Assembly (NCBI GenBank): GCA_903835685.1
Contig: CAILNX010000032.1
Span: 58,459-122,458, forward strand
Direction: 5' to 3'
DNA: 64,000 nucleotides
From: an uncultured delta proteobacterium
Lineage (GTDB): Bacteria; Desulfobacterota; Desulfovibrionia; Desulfovibrionales; Desulfovibrionaceae
The stretch's first letter is position 1; every line of letters begins with the position of its first letter. The position numbers were made by a program, and so were the translations under genes. Shown here piece by piece: positions 35,705 through 43,784 of this stretch. Below the pieces are notes generated by a model that saw nothing but the letters and a program-made list of their open reading frames with translations, did not search any database and was not told the DNA's origin.

Positions 35705-36442
35705 TCAAGCCCCGGTTTCCGGCTGCGATCCAGCCAGGGTGAGCCGCAGGCTTTCCTCATCCGTCCAGAGGTCCCGGACCAGGTCCTGCCGGTGCAGAGT
35801 CGTCGGCCCGCCGTGCGATCCGGCGTCCGTCCCCATGGCCGTCTCCACGGTCGTCTCCACGGTCAGAGAGCGCAGGTTCTCCCAGAATTGCTCGGGCCGC
35901 GACCTCAAGAATTCCAGGAACTTCCCGGCCCGCACGTACACCCCCAGCCCCAGCATTCGGGCGGCCAAATCCTCGCCGATCCGGTTGAACAGCCGCACCT
36001 CGGCCAGGAATGGCCCGCTTTGGGGCGCGTCGTGCTCGGGCGCGTGGGTCACGCCCTGGCGCAGGCTGGCCAAGGGGCCGCTCCGGCGCATGGTGGCCCC
36101 CACCAGCCCGGGCAGGGCGGCGGACAGGGCTAGGCGCGACCCGGGCCGGACCTGGGCGGCCCCAAGGTCGTCCACGGCCAGGCCGTCCAGGAACACGGTC
36201 TGCACCCGGGTGCTGACGTAGTCCTCGCTTAAATTCATGGCCCGGCGCAGGAAGGCCTCCACGGTGCAGGTGTCGGGCACGGCCAGCCGGAACCCGGACT
36301 GGAGCAGTTCGGCAAAGCACACCGGCTCGGCATGGTCGATGCGGACAGTGGGCAGGGCGGACAGGCCAGGCATGTCAAACCCCGGGGGCGCGTCCCGAAG
36401 GCCGGGCTCCTCCGGGGTGTTGTGAACGCCGTTTTCAGCCAT
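35705..36442 (-). CDS. Unknown protein with an internal beta-grasp-like domain, aldehyde oxidoreductase-associated
   Basis: A 245-residue soluble protein I do not recognise by name. Residues about 48-118 align by eye with the neighbouring MoaD-like protein: CTVEAFLRRAMN with HTVADLLAELRI, TVFLDGLAVDDL with VIFVNGLHAGLD, and RPGSRLALSAALPGLVGA with RDGDRVGLFPAVGGG. Here the Gly-Gly end is replaced by internal GLVGA and the chain continues about 125 residues. It lies between the oxidoreductase gene (59 bp) and the MoaD gene (overlapping ribosome site), so it probably helps tungstopterin insertion or enzyme maturation. Confidence 0.65.
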   Translation of the reverse strand: MAENGVHNTPEEPGLRDAPPGFDMPGLSALPTVRIDHAEPVCFAELLQSGFRLAVPDTCTVEAFLRRAMNLSEDYVSTRVQTVFLDGLAVDDLGAAQVRPGSRLALSAALPGLVGATMRRSGPLASLRQGVTHAPEHDAPQSGPFLAEVRLFNRIGEDLAARMLGLGVYVRAGKFLEFLRSRPEQFWENLRSLTVETTVETAMGTDAGSHGGPTTLHRQDLVRDLWTDEESLRLTLAGSQPETGA

Positions 36443-36458
36443 GGGGAGCCCTTTGCGG

Positions 36459-36491
36459 CCCTGGCGGGGAGACCGGGGCTCCCCGCCAGGG
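36459..36491 (-). other. 12-bp perfect intercistronic hairpin
   Basis: CCCTGGCGGGGA pairs with TCCCCGCCAGGG around a 9-nt loop, between the aldehyde oxidoreductase stop and the next gene start. There is no T run, so it more likely stabilises the upstream message or attenuates read-through than terminates fully. Confidence 0.65.
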
Positions 36492-36501
36492 TTGGATCGT
36501 T

Positions 36502-38241
36502 CTAGAAGGCGAAGACGCTGTCCAGCTCCTTCTCGGGTACGTCGAAGACCACGTTGTGGGGCGGCAGGGACTCGCGGCTGAAGTAGCGGGGCAGGCGGTC
36601 CTGGGCCGGGCCGAATCCGGCCTTGGTGTTGAAGGCCCGCTCCTTGGTCAGGATGTCCTGGCCCAGGGCCACCACGTCGTCAGCGGTCATGCTCAGGTTG
36701 TACATGGCGTTTATCGTGTCCACCATGGCCTGGAAGGTGTCGGCCTGGTCCAGGATGGCAAAGGCCACGAACAGGCAGAAGCCCGTGGCGTCCAGGGCGG
36801 CCGTGGCCACCTGAAGGTTGCGGGACAGCTCGGCCTGGCCTCCGGGCTGGAGGGGATCGACAAAGCCGCCCACCTTGAGGATGTTGGTGGCCACCGCGTA
36901 CCCGGCCGTGTGGTCCGCGCCCATGGGCGTGGTGGCGTAGGTCACGCCGATGCCCTTGACCGCCCGGGGGTCGTAGGCGGGCATGGCCTGGTTCTTCACC
37001 ACCGGCGCGCGCTCCAGGCCGTAGCACTTGGCCGTGGCCGCCGCGCCCGCGCCCAGGATGCGGCCCAGGGGTGTGCCCTGGCCGGTCTCCTGCACCAGGC
37101 GGATGGCCCCGGCCGCGTCCCCAAAGGGAATCACCCCGGCCTCCATGGCCACCCCGATGGTCACGCCCATCTCGATGGTGTCCAGGCCGTAGGTGTCGTC
37201 CAGGAAATCCATCCTGGCAATGGCGTCCAGGTCACTGATCCCGCAGTTGCCGCCGTGGGCCCAGACCGTCTCGTACTCGGGCTGCTTGGTGACGAAGTTC
37301 CCGTCCTTGTCCACAAAGGTGCCCGAGCACTGGATGGCGCAGCCCCGGTGGCAGCCGTGGGTGGCCAGGCCCCCACGGGCGATCTCGATCTGGGCCTGGG
37401 TCTCCCCGGAGATCTTGTCCGCGTCCGGGAAGCGGCCTTCCTTGAAGTTGTAGGTGGGGTAGCCCCCGGCCTCGCATAGGATGTTGGTGAGCACGTTGGT
37501 GCCGTAGGCCGGCAGGCCCTGGCCGGTGACCCCGTGGCGCTTGAGGCCTTCCACAAAGGCCTTGTTGGCCGCCTTGAAGGCCTCGGGATTGGCCGGGTGG
37601 CGGATGGTGGTCCCTTCGGGGTCCACCACGATGCATTTGATGCCCTTGGAGCCCATGACCGCGCCCACGCCCCCGCGCCCGGCGTGGCGGGTGGGCCGCA
37701 TCTCCACGTCCGTGACCGCGATGGTGGAGTTGGCCATGCGCATCTCCCCGGCCGTGCCGATGGAGATGACCGTGACCTGGTCCCCGTGCTCGGCCTTGAT
37801 GCGCTCCACCAGGTCGTAGTTGGGCAGCATGCGCAGGCTGTTGTCCTTGACGATGGACACGCCGTCTTTGGAGATGACCACCTTGTACCAGTCGTCCCCC
37901 TTGGGGCGCTCGCCCTCCAGGATGACCGCGGCGTATCCCAGCCGACCCAGGGCCTGGGCTCCGGTGCCCCCGGAATTGGCCTCCTTGATCCCGCCGGTGA
38001 GCGGACTTTTGCAGCCCACGGACAGGCGGCCCGAGGTGGAGGCGGCCGAGCCGCTCATGAGGCCAGGGGCGATGACCAGCTTGTTCTCCGGTCCCAGGGG
38101 ATGGCAGTCGGGCGGGACCTCGGTGCAGACCACGGTGCTGGTCATGGCCCGGCCGCCCAGCCCGGCGTATGGACCCACAGGCTGAGTCACGGCCTTGGGG
38201 CCGCCTTTGGCCCCCACGTCGATGCGCAGAATGGTGTCCAT
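36502..38241 (-). CDS. aor: Aldehyde:ferredoxin oxidoreductase, tungsten type
   Basis: A 579-residue tungstopterin enzyme that oxidises aldehydes to carboxylic acids and reduces ferredoxin. Seen: the N-terminal cofactor-domain segments GLGGRAM, NKLVIAPGLMSGSAASTSGR, KSPLTGGIKEANSGG, RPTRHAGRGGVGAVMGSKG, and the iron-sulfur ligand cluster HGCHRGCAIQCSG with a distant Cys near ATGFCLFV. The start at 38241 (MDTILRIDVG) follows AAAGGAG; the longer open frame upstream is not supported. Downstream on the same strand are the unknown beta-grasp protein and MoaD-like genes. Confidence 0.95.
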   Translation of the reverse strand: MDTILRIDVGAKGGPKAVTQPVGPYAGLGGRAMTSTVVCTEVPPDCHPLGPENKLVIAPGLMSGSAASTSGRLSVGCKSPLTGGIKEANSGGTGAQALGRLGYAAVILEGERPKGDDWYKVVISKDGVSIVKDNSLRMLPNYDLVERIKAEHGDQVTVISIGTAGEMRMANSTIAVTDVEMRPTRHAGRGGVGAVMGSKGIKCIVVDPEGTTIRHPANPEAFKAANKAFVEGLKRHGVTGQGLPAYGTNVLTNILCEAGGYPTYNFKEGRFPDADKISGETQAQIEIARGGLATHGCHRGCAIQCSGTFVDKDGNFVTKQPEYETVWAHGGNCGISDLDAIARMDFLDDTYGLDTIEMGVTIGVAMEAGVIPFGDAAGAIRLVQETGQGTPLGRILGAGAAATAKCYGLERAPVVKNQAMPAYDPRAVKGIGVTYATTPMGADHTAGYAVATNILKVGGFVDPLQPGGQAELSRNLQVATAALDATGFCLFVAFAILDQADTFQAMVDTINAMYNLSMTADDVVALGQDILTKERAFNTKAGFGPAQDRLPRYFSRESLPPHNVVFDVPEKELDSVFAF

Positions 38242-38767
38242 GGGCTCTCCTTTGTGGGGCCGCTGAAGGTTATACCTATACAAATTAACGGTAAGGCACG
38301 GTTTGTCCAATGGCAAGGGGGCCGGGAGGGGCTGGATATATGTCATTTTTGGCCAGGTTTGTTCTCTCCGGGGGTCTGGGCCCATTCCCTCCCTCCAGCG
38401 TTCTCTTTCCGGCCGTTCCAGGCCCTTTCCCCCTCCCGCCCCTTCCAGTTCGGATTTCCGTCGAAAGAATAACACGCTGATATTCCAGAATTTATCAAAA
38501 ATAGCCCAGCACCGAACTGGGAATTGAATCCCAGTCCCGTACTGGGATTTTATTTTTTTTCTCTACAATATGCTGAAATAATAGAATATCTTTTTTCAAC
38601 ATTTCTCCTTGACGCAAATCCGCCCCCCGAACCGTATCACGAACTCAACAATTGGGAATTGAAACGGGAACATTCCCCGGGCCGGGTCGGCAGGGCCATG
38701 GCCGACGGCCCGGGCGCCGCGAGATCGCGGCCTGATGCGCACGATCACACCAAGAAGGGATGCGAAC
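38242..38767. other. 526-bp divergent intergenic region, unusually AT-rich in its right half
   Basis: It separates the minus-strand aor operon from the plus-strand Rrf2 gene and must hold both promoters. Next to aor there is a TATAGG/TATAAC-like stretch on the minus strand (near 38265-38280) that could be a -10. From about 38460 to 38650 the sequence is strikingly AT-rich for this genome and holds the three-half-site element at 38516-38547. I see no coding region. Confidence 0.6.
38516..38560 (+). promoter_or_regulatory. Alternating ACTGGGA/TCCCAGT/ACTGGGA element with T-rich tail
   Basis: ACTGGGA (38516-38522), TCCCAGT (38529-38535) and ACTGGGA (38541-38547) can form two mutually exclusive hairpins. 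The second extends to a perfect 9-bp stem (AATCCCAGT/ACTGGGATT) followed by TTATTTTTTTT, which looks like an intrinsic terminator. Alternatively they are three half-sites of an operator for the Rrf2 regulator encoded 220 bp downstream, near a possible -10 TACAAT. Confidence 0.55.
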
Positions 38768-39220
38768 ATGAAGCTCTCCGCTCCATCCTGCCATGCTGTC
38801 CAGGTCCTCCTGGAACTGGCCCGTGGCCGACAGCGGCCCCCTCTTCAGGCCTCCTGGCTTTCCGGGCGGCTGGGCGTGTCCGTGCGCTTCATCGAGAAGA
38901 TCATCCGGCCTCTGAAAGAGGCCCGGCTGGTGGCCAGCGTGCGCGGGGCGGCCGGGGGCTACACCCTGTGCCGGTCCCCGGAGGACATCCGCCTGGCCGA
39001 GATCGTGTCGGTCATGGACGGGGGCTTTTTCCGGGCCCAGTGCTGCGAGGGGGACGAGCGTTGCGGGCAGGCCGAGGTCTGCCGGGTCGGACGGCTCTGG
39101 AGCGACATGGCCCGGCTCCTGGAGCGGGAGATGACCCGGGTGAGCCTGGCCGACCTTTTGGCCGAGCCAGTACCGGACTGCCCGCTCACGCGGGCCAAGG
39201 CCGGACTGGCCCGGGTCTAG
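38768..39220 (+). CDS. Rrf2-family transcriptional regulator, cysteine-cluster type
   Basis: A 150-residue Rrf2 regulator: winged helix-turn-helix (LGVSVRFIEKIIRPLKEARL, VRGAAGGYTLCRSPEDI) and a cysteine cluster CCEGDERCGQAEVC (about 97-110) of the kind that ligates an iron-sulfur cluster in IscR/NsrR-type proteins. The start at 38768 follows AAGGGATG. It is first of the flavoprotein/DUF1641/receiver/kinase gene run and likely senses sulfide, NO or redox state; the signal is inferred from the family. Confidence 0.88.
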   Translation: MKLSAPSCHAVQVLLELARGRQRPPLQASWLSGRLGVSVRFIEKIIRPLKEARLVASVRGAAGGYTLCRSPEDIRLAEIVSVMDGGFFRAQCCEGDERCGQAEVCRVGRLWSDMARLLEREMTRVSLADLLAEPVPDCPLTRAKAGLARV

Positions 39221-39331
39221 TTCCGGCGCTGGCCGCGCCGGATTTCAAGGCAGGGACGATTTTTGGCCCCATGCAGGGGCAGGCCCCTTGGGGGCCGCAG
39301 GAACAACACCACCTTTGAAAGGAGTATCGGC

Positions 39332-40570
39332 ATGAAAAAGTTGCTCATTCTCGGCGGCGGCCCGGGCGGCACCATTGTGGCCACCAAAATGCGCAAAGCC
39401 CTTGGCGACGACTGGCAGATCACGGTCATCGACCGGGACTGGCGGCACCATTACCAGGCCGGGTGGCTCTTCGTGCCTTTCGGGGTCTATAACATGGAGG
39501 ACTGCGTCAAGCCTCGGGCCGACTTCATTCCCACGGGCGTGGACCTGGTCCAGGACACCATCCTGAACCTGGACCCGGCCAAGAAGGTGGTCACCTGCGA
39601 AAAGGGAACCTACTCCTACGACTGGCTGGTCATCGGCACCGGCTGCCGCATCGCCCCGGACGAGATCGAGGGCATGATGGACGACTGGGGCGGGAACATC
39701 CACAATTTCTACACCCCGGACGGCGCGCTCAATCTCTTCAAGAAATTCAAGTACTACAAGAAGGGCAAGGTGGTCTTAAACATCGCGGAGATGCCCATCA
39801 AGTGCCCGGTGGCTCCGCTGGAGTTCGTGTACCTGGCCGACTGGTTCTTCACCATCAACGGGGTGCGCGACAACATCGAGATCGAGCTGGTCACCCCGCT
39901 CACCGGGGCCTTCACCAAGCCCGTGGCCGCCTCGGTCCTGGGCAAGATCTGCGAGCAGAAGAACATCAAGATCGTGCCCAATTTCGAGATCAGCAACGTG
40001 AACGTGGGCGAGAAGACCATCGAGTCCGCCACCGGGGCCAAGGTGGATTACGACCTGCTGGTGAGCATCCCGCCCAACCTGGGCGCCCAGGTGCTCATCG
40101 ATTCCGGGGTCACCGACGCCATGGGCTATGTGGACACCCACCCCAACACCTTGAAGGCCAAGAGCATCCCCAACTGCTACGTGATCGGCGACGCCACCAA
40201 CTGCCCCACCTCCAAGGCCGGGTCCGTGGCCCACTACGAGGCGGACATCGTGGTGGACAACCTGCTGCGCGAGATCGACGGCGAGGAGCCCCGGCCCGAG
40301 TTCGACGGCCATTCCACCTGCTTCATCGTCTCGGGTTACGAGCAGGCCTTTCTCATCGACTTCAACTACAAGGTCGAGCCGCTTGTGGGCAAATATCCCT
40401 TCCCGGGACTGGGACCCTTCTCTCTGCTCGGCGAGAGCCACTTCAACTACTGGGGCAAGATGATGTTCAAGTGGGTGTATTTCAACCTCATGCTCAAGGG
40501 GCACGAGCTTCCGCTTGAACCGCAGATGTTCATGGCCGGAAAGCTGCGCCATCATCTGGGCACCGTCTAG
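39332..40570 (+). CDS. Sulfide:quinone oxidoreductase-like flavoprotein
   Basis: A 412-residue pyridine nucleotide-disulfide-type flavoprotein of the SQR/flavocytochrome c sulfide dehydrogenase group. FAD site LLILGGGPGGTIVATKM at the N-terminus; Cys158 in MPIKCPVAPLEFVYL matches the catalytic cysteine position of SQRs; second FAD site VIGDATNCPTSKAGSVAHYE. The C-terminus is amphipathic (GPFSLLGESHFNYWGKMMFK), suiting membrane association. It would oxidise sulfide to polysulfide with electrons to quinone. It follows the Rrf2 gene and precedes DUF1641, a recurrent SQR neighbour. GAAAGGAG precedes the ATG. Confidence 0.85.
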   Translation: MKKLLILGGGPGGTIVATKMRKALGDDWQITVIDRDWRHHYQAGWLFVPFGVYNMEDCVKPRADFIPTGVDLVQDTILNLDPAKKVVTCEKGTYSYDWLVIGTGCRIAPDEIEGMMDDWGGNIHNFYTPDGALNLFKKFKYYKKGKVVLNIAEMPIKCPVAPLEFVYLADWFFTINGVRDNIEIELVTPLTGAFTKPVAASVLGKICEQKNIKIVPNFEISNVNVGEKTIESATGAKVDYDLLVSIPPNLGAQVLIDSGVTDAMGYVDTHPNTLKAKSIPNCYVIGDATNCPTSKAGSVAHYEADIVVDNLLREIDGEEPRPEFDGHSTCFIVSGYEQAFLIDFNYKVEPLVGKYPFPGLGPFSLLGESHFNYWGKMMFKWVYFNLMLKGHELPLEPQMFMAGKLRHHLGTV

Positions 40571-40587
40571 CCGACAGGGGGATGCAC

Positions 40588-41235
40588 ATGAATGACGAAA
40601 TGGTCCTCAAACGGCTGGAGGGGCTTGAGCGGCAGGTCGGCTTTCTGGTGGAGTCCACCAAGGGCTGGCAGGAACTCAAGCACGATTTGACCCCCATCTT
40701 CAACGACGCCTTCAAGCTGGTCATGAAGGAACTGGGCCAGGTCGAGGCCGGATTCCAGCTCGAAGACGTCTTCGCCCTGGTCAAACGGGGCCTGCGCAGC
40801 ATCCGCAACCTGACCTACACGCTGGAGCAGATGGAGAACATCATCGACCTCTGGCAGACCGTGGAGCCCCTGCTCCATGCGGCCGTGCCCAAGGTCATCA
40901 ACCATCTGGACGAGCTGGAGCAGAAGGGCGTGTTCCGCATCTACAAGGCCATGGTCGAGGTCCGCTCCAAGGTGGCCCAGGCCTATCCGCCCGAGGCCAT
41001 CGAGGAGATGGGCGACAGCTTCGTGACCCTGCTCTCCCTGCTCAAGAAGATGGGCGACCCGAACATCCGGGAGGTCATGGAGAAGCTCATCGACGTCATG
41101 GCCGAACTGAACTTGAAGGAATGCAAGGACTGCGGCCCGTTCGGCCTCGTGGCCGCCATGGGCAGCAAGGAGGCCAAGCAGGGGCTCGGGGTCATGCTGG
41201 AGCTGACCAAGGGTCTGGGCAAGCTCAAGAATTGA
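40588..41235 (+). CDS. DUF1641-family helical protein
   Basis: A 215-residue, mostly helical cytoplasmic protein (MNDEMVLKRLEGLERQVGFL) whose C-terminal third (GLVAAMGSKEAKQGLGVMLELTKGLGKL) matches the DUF1641 pattern. The family often sits beside SQR-like flavoproteins or formate dehydrogenase genes, but its biochemistry is unknown. A ribosome site AGGGGG fits the ATG at 40588 better than the one at 40582. It contains a single CKDC pair near residue 178. Confidence 0.75.
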   Translation: MNDEMVLKRLEGLERQVGFLVESTKGWQELKHDLTPIFNDAFKLVMKELGQVEAGFQLEDVFALVKRGLRSIRNLTYTLEQMENIIDLWQTVEPLLHAAVPKVINHLDELEQKGVFRIYKAMVEVRSKVAQAYPPEAIEEMGDSFVTLLSLLKKMGDPNIREVMEKLIDVMAELNLKECKDCGPFGLVAAMGSKEAKQGLGVMLELTKGLGKLKN

Positions 41236-41272
41236 TCCCCATCCATCCACTTTCAGCACAAGGGAGGCAACC

Positions 41273-41626
41273 ATGGCCAAGAAGATTCTCATCGTGGACG
41301 ACGATCCGGCCGTCGTGCAGTTTCTGGACGACCTGTTCAAGGACAACGGGTACGAGACGGTCATCGCCTACAACGGGGTCGAGGGCCTGGCCCAGGTCAA
41401 GGCCGTGAAGCCCGATTTCATCACCCTGGACATGGACATGCCGGAGAAGGGCGGCACCATGTTCTACGCCGGGCTGCGCAAGGAGGAGGCCTTAAAGGAC
41501 ATCCCGCTGGTGGTCATCAGCGGCGTGGGTCCCCGGCCCCCGGTGCTCAAAAAGGAAATCCCCACCTTGTCCAAGCCCGTGGACCCCAAGGCCCTCATGG
41601 ACCTGGTCGCGGCCCGTTTGGGCTAG
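41273..41626 (+). CDS. Stand-alone receiver protein (CheY-like)
   Basis: A 117-residue receiver: KKILIVDDDPAVVQFLDDLF, acceptor Asp in ITLDMDMPEKGG, VVISG switch and LSKPVD lysine. It closely resembles the receiver at 46566-46931 on the other side of the kinases (VDDDP, LITLDIVMPE, VVVISG, LSKPADADAL). It is probably a phosphate target of one of the two downstream kinases, with no output domain of its own. Confidence 0.88.
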   Translation: MAKKILIVDDDPAVVQFLDDLFKDNGYETVIAYNGVEGLAQVKAVKPDFITLDMDMPEKGGTMFYAGLRKEEALKDIPLVVISGVGPRPPVLKKEIPTLSKPVDPKALMDLVAARLG

Positions 41627-41661
41627 GGCCTTAGCGGCGCGAGGGGGCCTCAAGAAGCGGC

Positions 41662-41698
41662 TTGCGGACCCAAGTCCATTTGTATACTGCAAAAGTAT
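41662..41698 (+). promoter_or_regulatory. Candidate promoter with overlapping inverted repeat before the kinase genes
   Basis: A good -10 (TATACT, 41683-41688) with TTGCGG 15 bp upstream (short spacing), overlapped by the inverted repeat ATACT-GCAAA-AGTAT (41684-41698). This could be a regulated start for the two histidine kinase genes. Confidence 0.35.
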
Positions 41699-41774
41699 GA
41701 TTTGGGGCGGCCATTCCCCTTGCCCGGGTCCTCCGGGCAAGGGACCGTTCCGCACAGGGAGGCCCGGGCGCGCC

Positions 41775-43784
41775 ATGATCGACACCATCCCTGAAACCGG
41801 CCAGGTCTGGCCCGTGCTCGTGGTGGACGACGAGGACGACATCCGGGACCTGCTCGGCCTGCTCCTGGCCGACCTGGGATTTTTGGCCATCCCGGCCGAG
41901 AACGGCAACGCGGCCCTGGCCATTTTCCGGGAGAGGCGGCCGCCCCTGGTGCTCACGGACATCAAGATGCCGGGCCTGGACGGCATCGGGCTGCTCAAGG
42001 CCATCAAGGAGATCGACCCGGAGACCGAGGTGGTCATGATTTCCGGGCACGGGGACATGGACCTGGCCATTCAGAGCCTGAAATTCGCGGCTGCGGACTT
42101 CATCCCCAAGCCCATTGACGACGCGGTGCTGGCCCATGCCTTAAACAAGGCCCGGGAGCGCATGGTCATGCGCCAGCAGATCAGGGAGCACACCCTGAAC
42201 TTGAGCCGCCTGGTGGAGGAGAAATCCCGGCGGGTGGTGGACCTGGAGCGCGGCCTGGCCGCACGCCAGGTGGCCGAGGGCCTGGCCAGCTCCCTGGCCT
42301 CCATCGCGGGCAAGATGGACGAGCCCGGAATTTTGACCGACCTGCCCTGCTTCGTGTCCCTGCATTCCCGGGACCTGCGCATCCTCTCGGCCAACGAGTC
42401 CTTTCGCGGCCGCTTTCCCGAGCCCGAGGGCAAGCCGAGCTGGTTCTTCCACCAGGCGGGCGCGCCCGGCGGCCAGGACTGCCCCGTGGCCCTGACCGTG
42501 GCCAGGGGCCGGGGCGAGGCCCGGAAGTCCGTGTTGAAAGACCGGGATGGGAACCTGGTCCCGGTGGCCGTGTTCACCACCCCGGTGGCCGACGGGCAGG
42601 GCCGGGTGGAGCTGGTCCTGGAAGTGGCCGTGGACTTAAGCCACATGCAGAGCCTGAAAGAGGAGCTGCGCCGCACCCGACAGCGCTACGAGGACCTGTT
42701 CAACGCCGTGCCCAGCTTCATCACGGTCCAGGACCGGGACCTGGGCATTCTGGAGGCCAACAGGGCCTTCCTGCGCGATTTCGGCCCCCTGGAGCCCGGG
42801 ACCCGCTGCCACCAGGCCTACATGAAAAGCCCCGAGCCCTGCCTGGAATGCCCGGTGCAGGCCGTGTTCGCCGATGGCCAGATGCACCGCATGGAGACCG
42901 TGGTCACGGCCCGGGACGGCCGGAGCCTGAATCTCTGGGTGCGGGCCGTGCCCCTTTTGGACCAGGCCGGGAACGTGGCCCAGGTCATGGAGGTGGCCAC
43001 GGACATCACGGCCATCCGTGAGCTTCAGGACCACCTCTCCTCCCTGGGCATGATGCTGGGGTCCATGTCCCACGGGGTCAAGGGCCTGCTCATGGGCCTG
43101 GACGGGGGCATCTACCGGGTGGATTCCGGCCTGGCCAAGGGGGATCTGGACCGGCTGCGCAGTGGGTGGGACACCGTGCGCCACCGCATCGGGCGCATCC
43201 GCAAGATGGTCATGGACATCCTGTACTACGCCAAATCCCGGGACCTGGAGATCACCGACCTGGACCTGCCCGTCTTGGTGCGGGACATGGCCGAGGCCGT
43301 GGGGGAAAAAGCCAGGTGCGCGGGCATCGCCTTTGAAAGCGACCTGGCCTCGGCCCCGGCCCGGCTTCAGGCCGACGGCGCGGCCCTGGCCCCGGCCCTG
43401 CTCAATTTTCTGGAGAACGCCGTGGACGCCTGCCTCTGCGACATGAGCGGCAAGCCCCGGCAGGTGCGCTTTTCCGTGTATGGCCAGGGTGGGCAGGGGC
43501 CCGAGGTCGTGTTCGAGATCGCGGACAACGGGGTGGGCATGGACCAGGAGACCCGGGAGAAGATGTTCACCCTGTTCTTCTCCTCCAAGGGCTCCAAGGG
43601 CACGGGCATCGGGCTCTTCGTCTCCAGCCGGGTGGTGGCCCAGCACCACGGCCGCATCGAGGTTACGTCCTCGCCAGGGACCGGGACCCTGTTCCTGATC
43701 ACCTTGCCGCTGGTCCAACCCGTGGCCCAGCCATTGGCTCAGCACTTGGCCGGAACCGGGCCAGGACCGGTCCGCTCGTCATGA
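41775..43784 (+). CDS. Cytoplasmic hybrid histidine kinase REC-PAS-PAS-HisKA-HATPase
   Basis: A 669-residue soluble kinase: N-terminal receiver (Asp62 in VLTDIKMPGLDG), a coiled coil (about 130-180), a first PAS-like domain with CPVAL, a second PAS domain with C345-x10-C356-x2-C359 (CHQAYMKSPEPCLECPV), then a dimerisation domain with His433 in GSMSHGVKGLL and an HATPase domain (NFLENAVDAC, DNGVGMD, GTGIGLFVSSRVV). The cysteine-spaced PAS is shared with the next kinase. With no membrane span, it senses a cytoplasmic cue and receives phosphate at its N-terminus. Its stop overlaps the next start (ATGA). Confidence 0.9.
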   Translation: MIDTIPETGQVWPVLVVDDEDDIRDLLGLLLADLGFLAIPAENGNAALAIFRERRPPLVLTDIKMPGLDGIGLLKAIKEIDPETEVVMISGHGDMDLAIQSLKFAAADFIPKPIDDAVLAHALNKARERMVMRQQIREHTLNLSRLVEEKSRRVVDLERGLAARQVAEGLASSLASIAGKMDEPGILTDLPCFVSLHSRDLRILSANESFRGRFPEPEGKPSWFFHQAGAPGGQDCPVALTVARGRGEARKSVLKDRDGNLVPVAVFTTPVADGQGRVELVLEVAVDLSHMQSLKEELRRTRQRYEDLFNAVPSFITVQDRDLGILEANRAFLRDFGPLEPGTRCHQAYMKSPEPCLECPVQAVFADGQMHRMETVVTARDGRSLNLWVRAVPLLDQAGNVAQVMEVATDITAIRELQDHLSSLGMMLGSMSHGVKGLLMGLDGGIYRVDSGLAKGDLDRLRSGWDTVRHRIGRIRKMVMDILYYAKSRDLEITDLDLPVLVRDMAEAVGEKARCAGIAFESDLASAPARLQADGAALAPALLNFLENAVDACLCDMSGKPRQVRFSVYGQGGQGPEVVFEIADNGVGMDQETREKMFTLFFSSKGSKGTGIGLFVSSRVVAQHHGRIEVTSSPGTGTLFLITLPLVQPVAQPLAQHLAGTGPGPVRSS

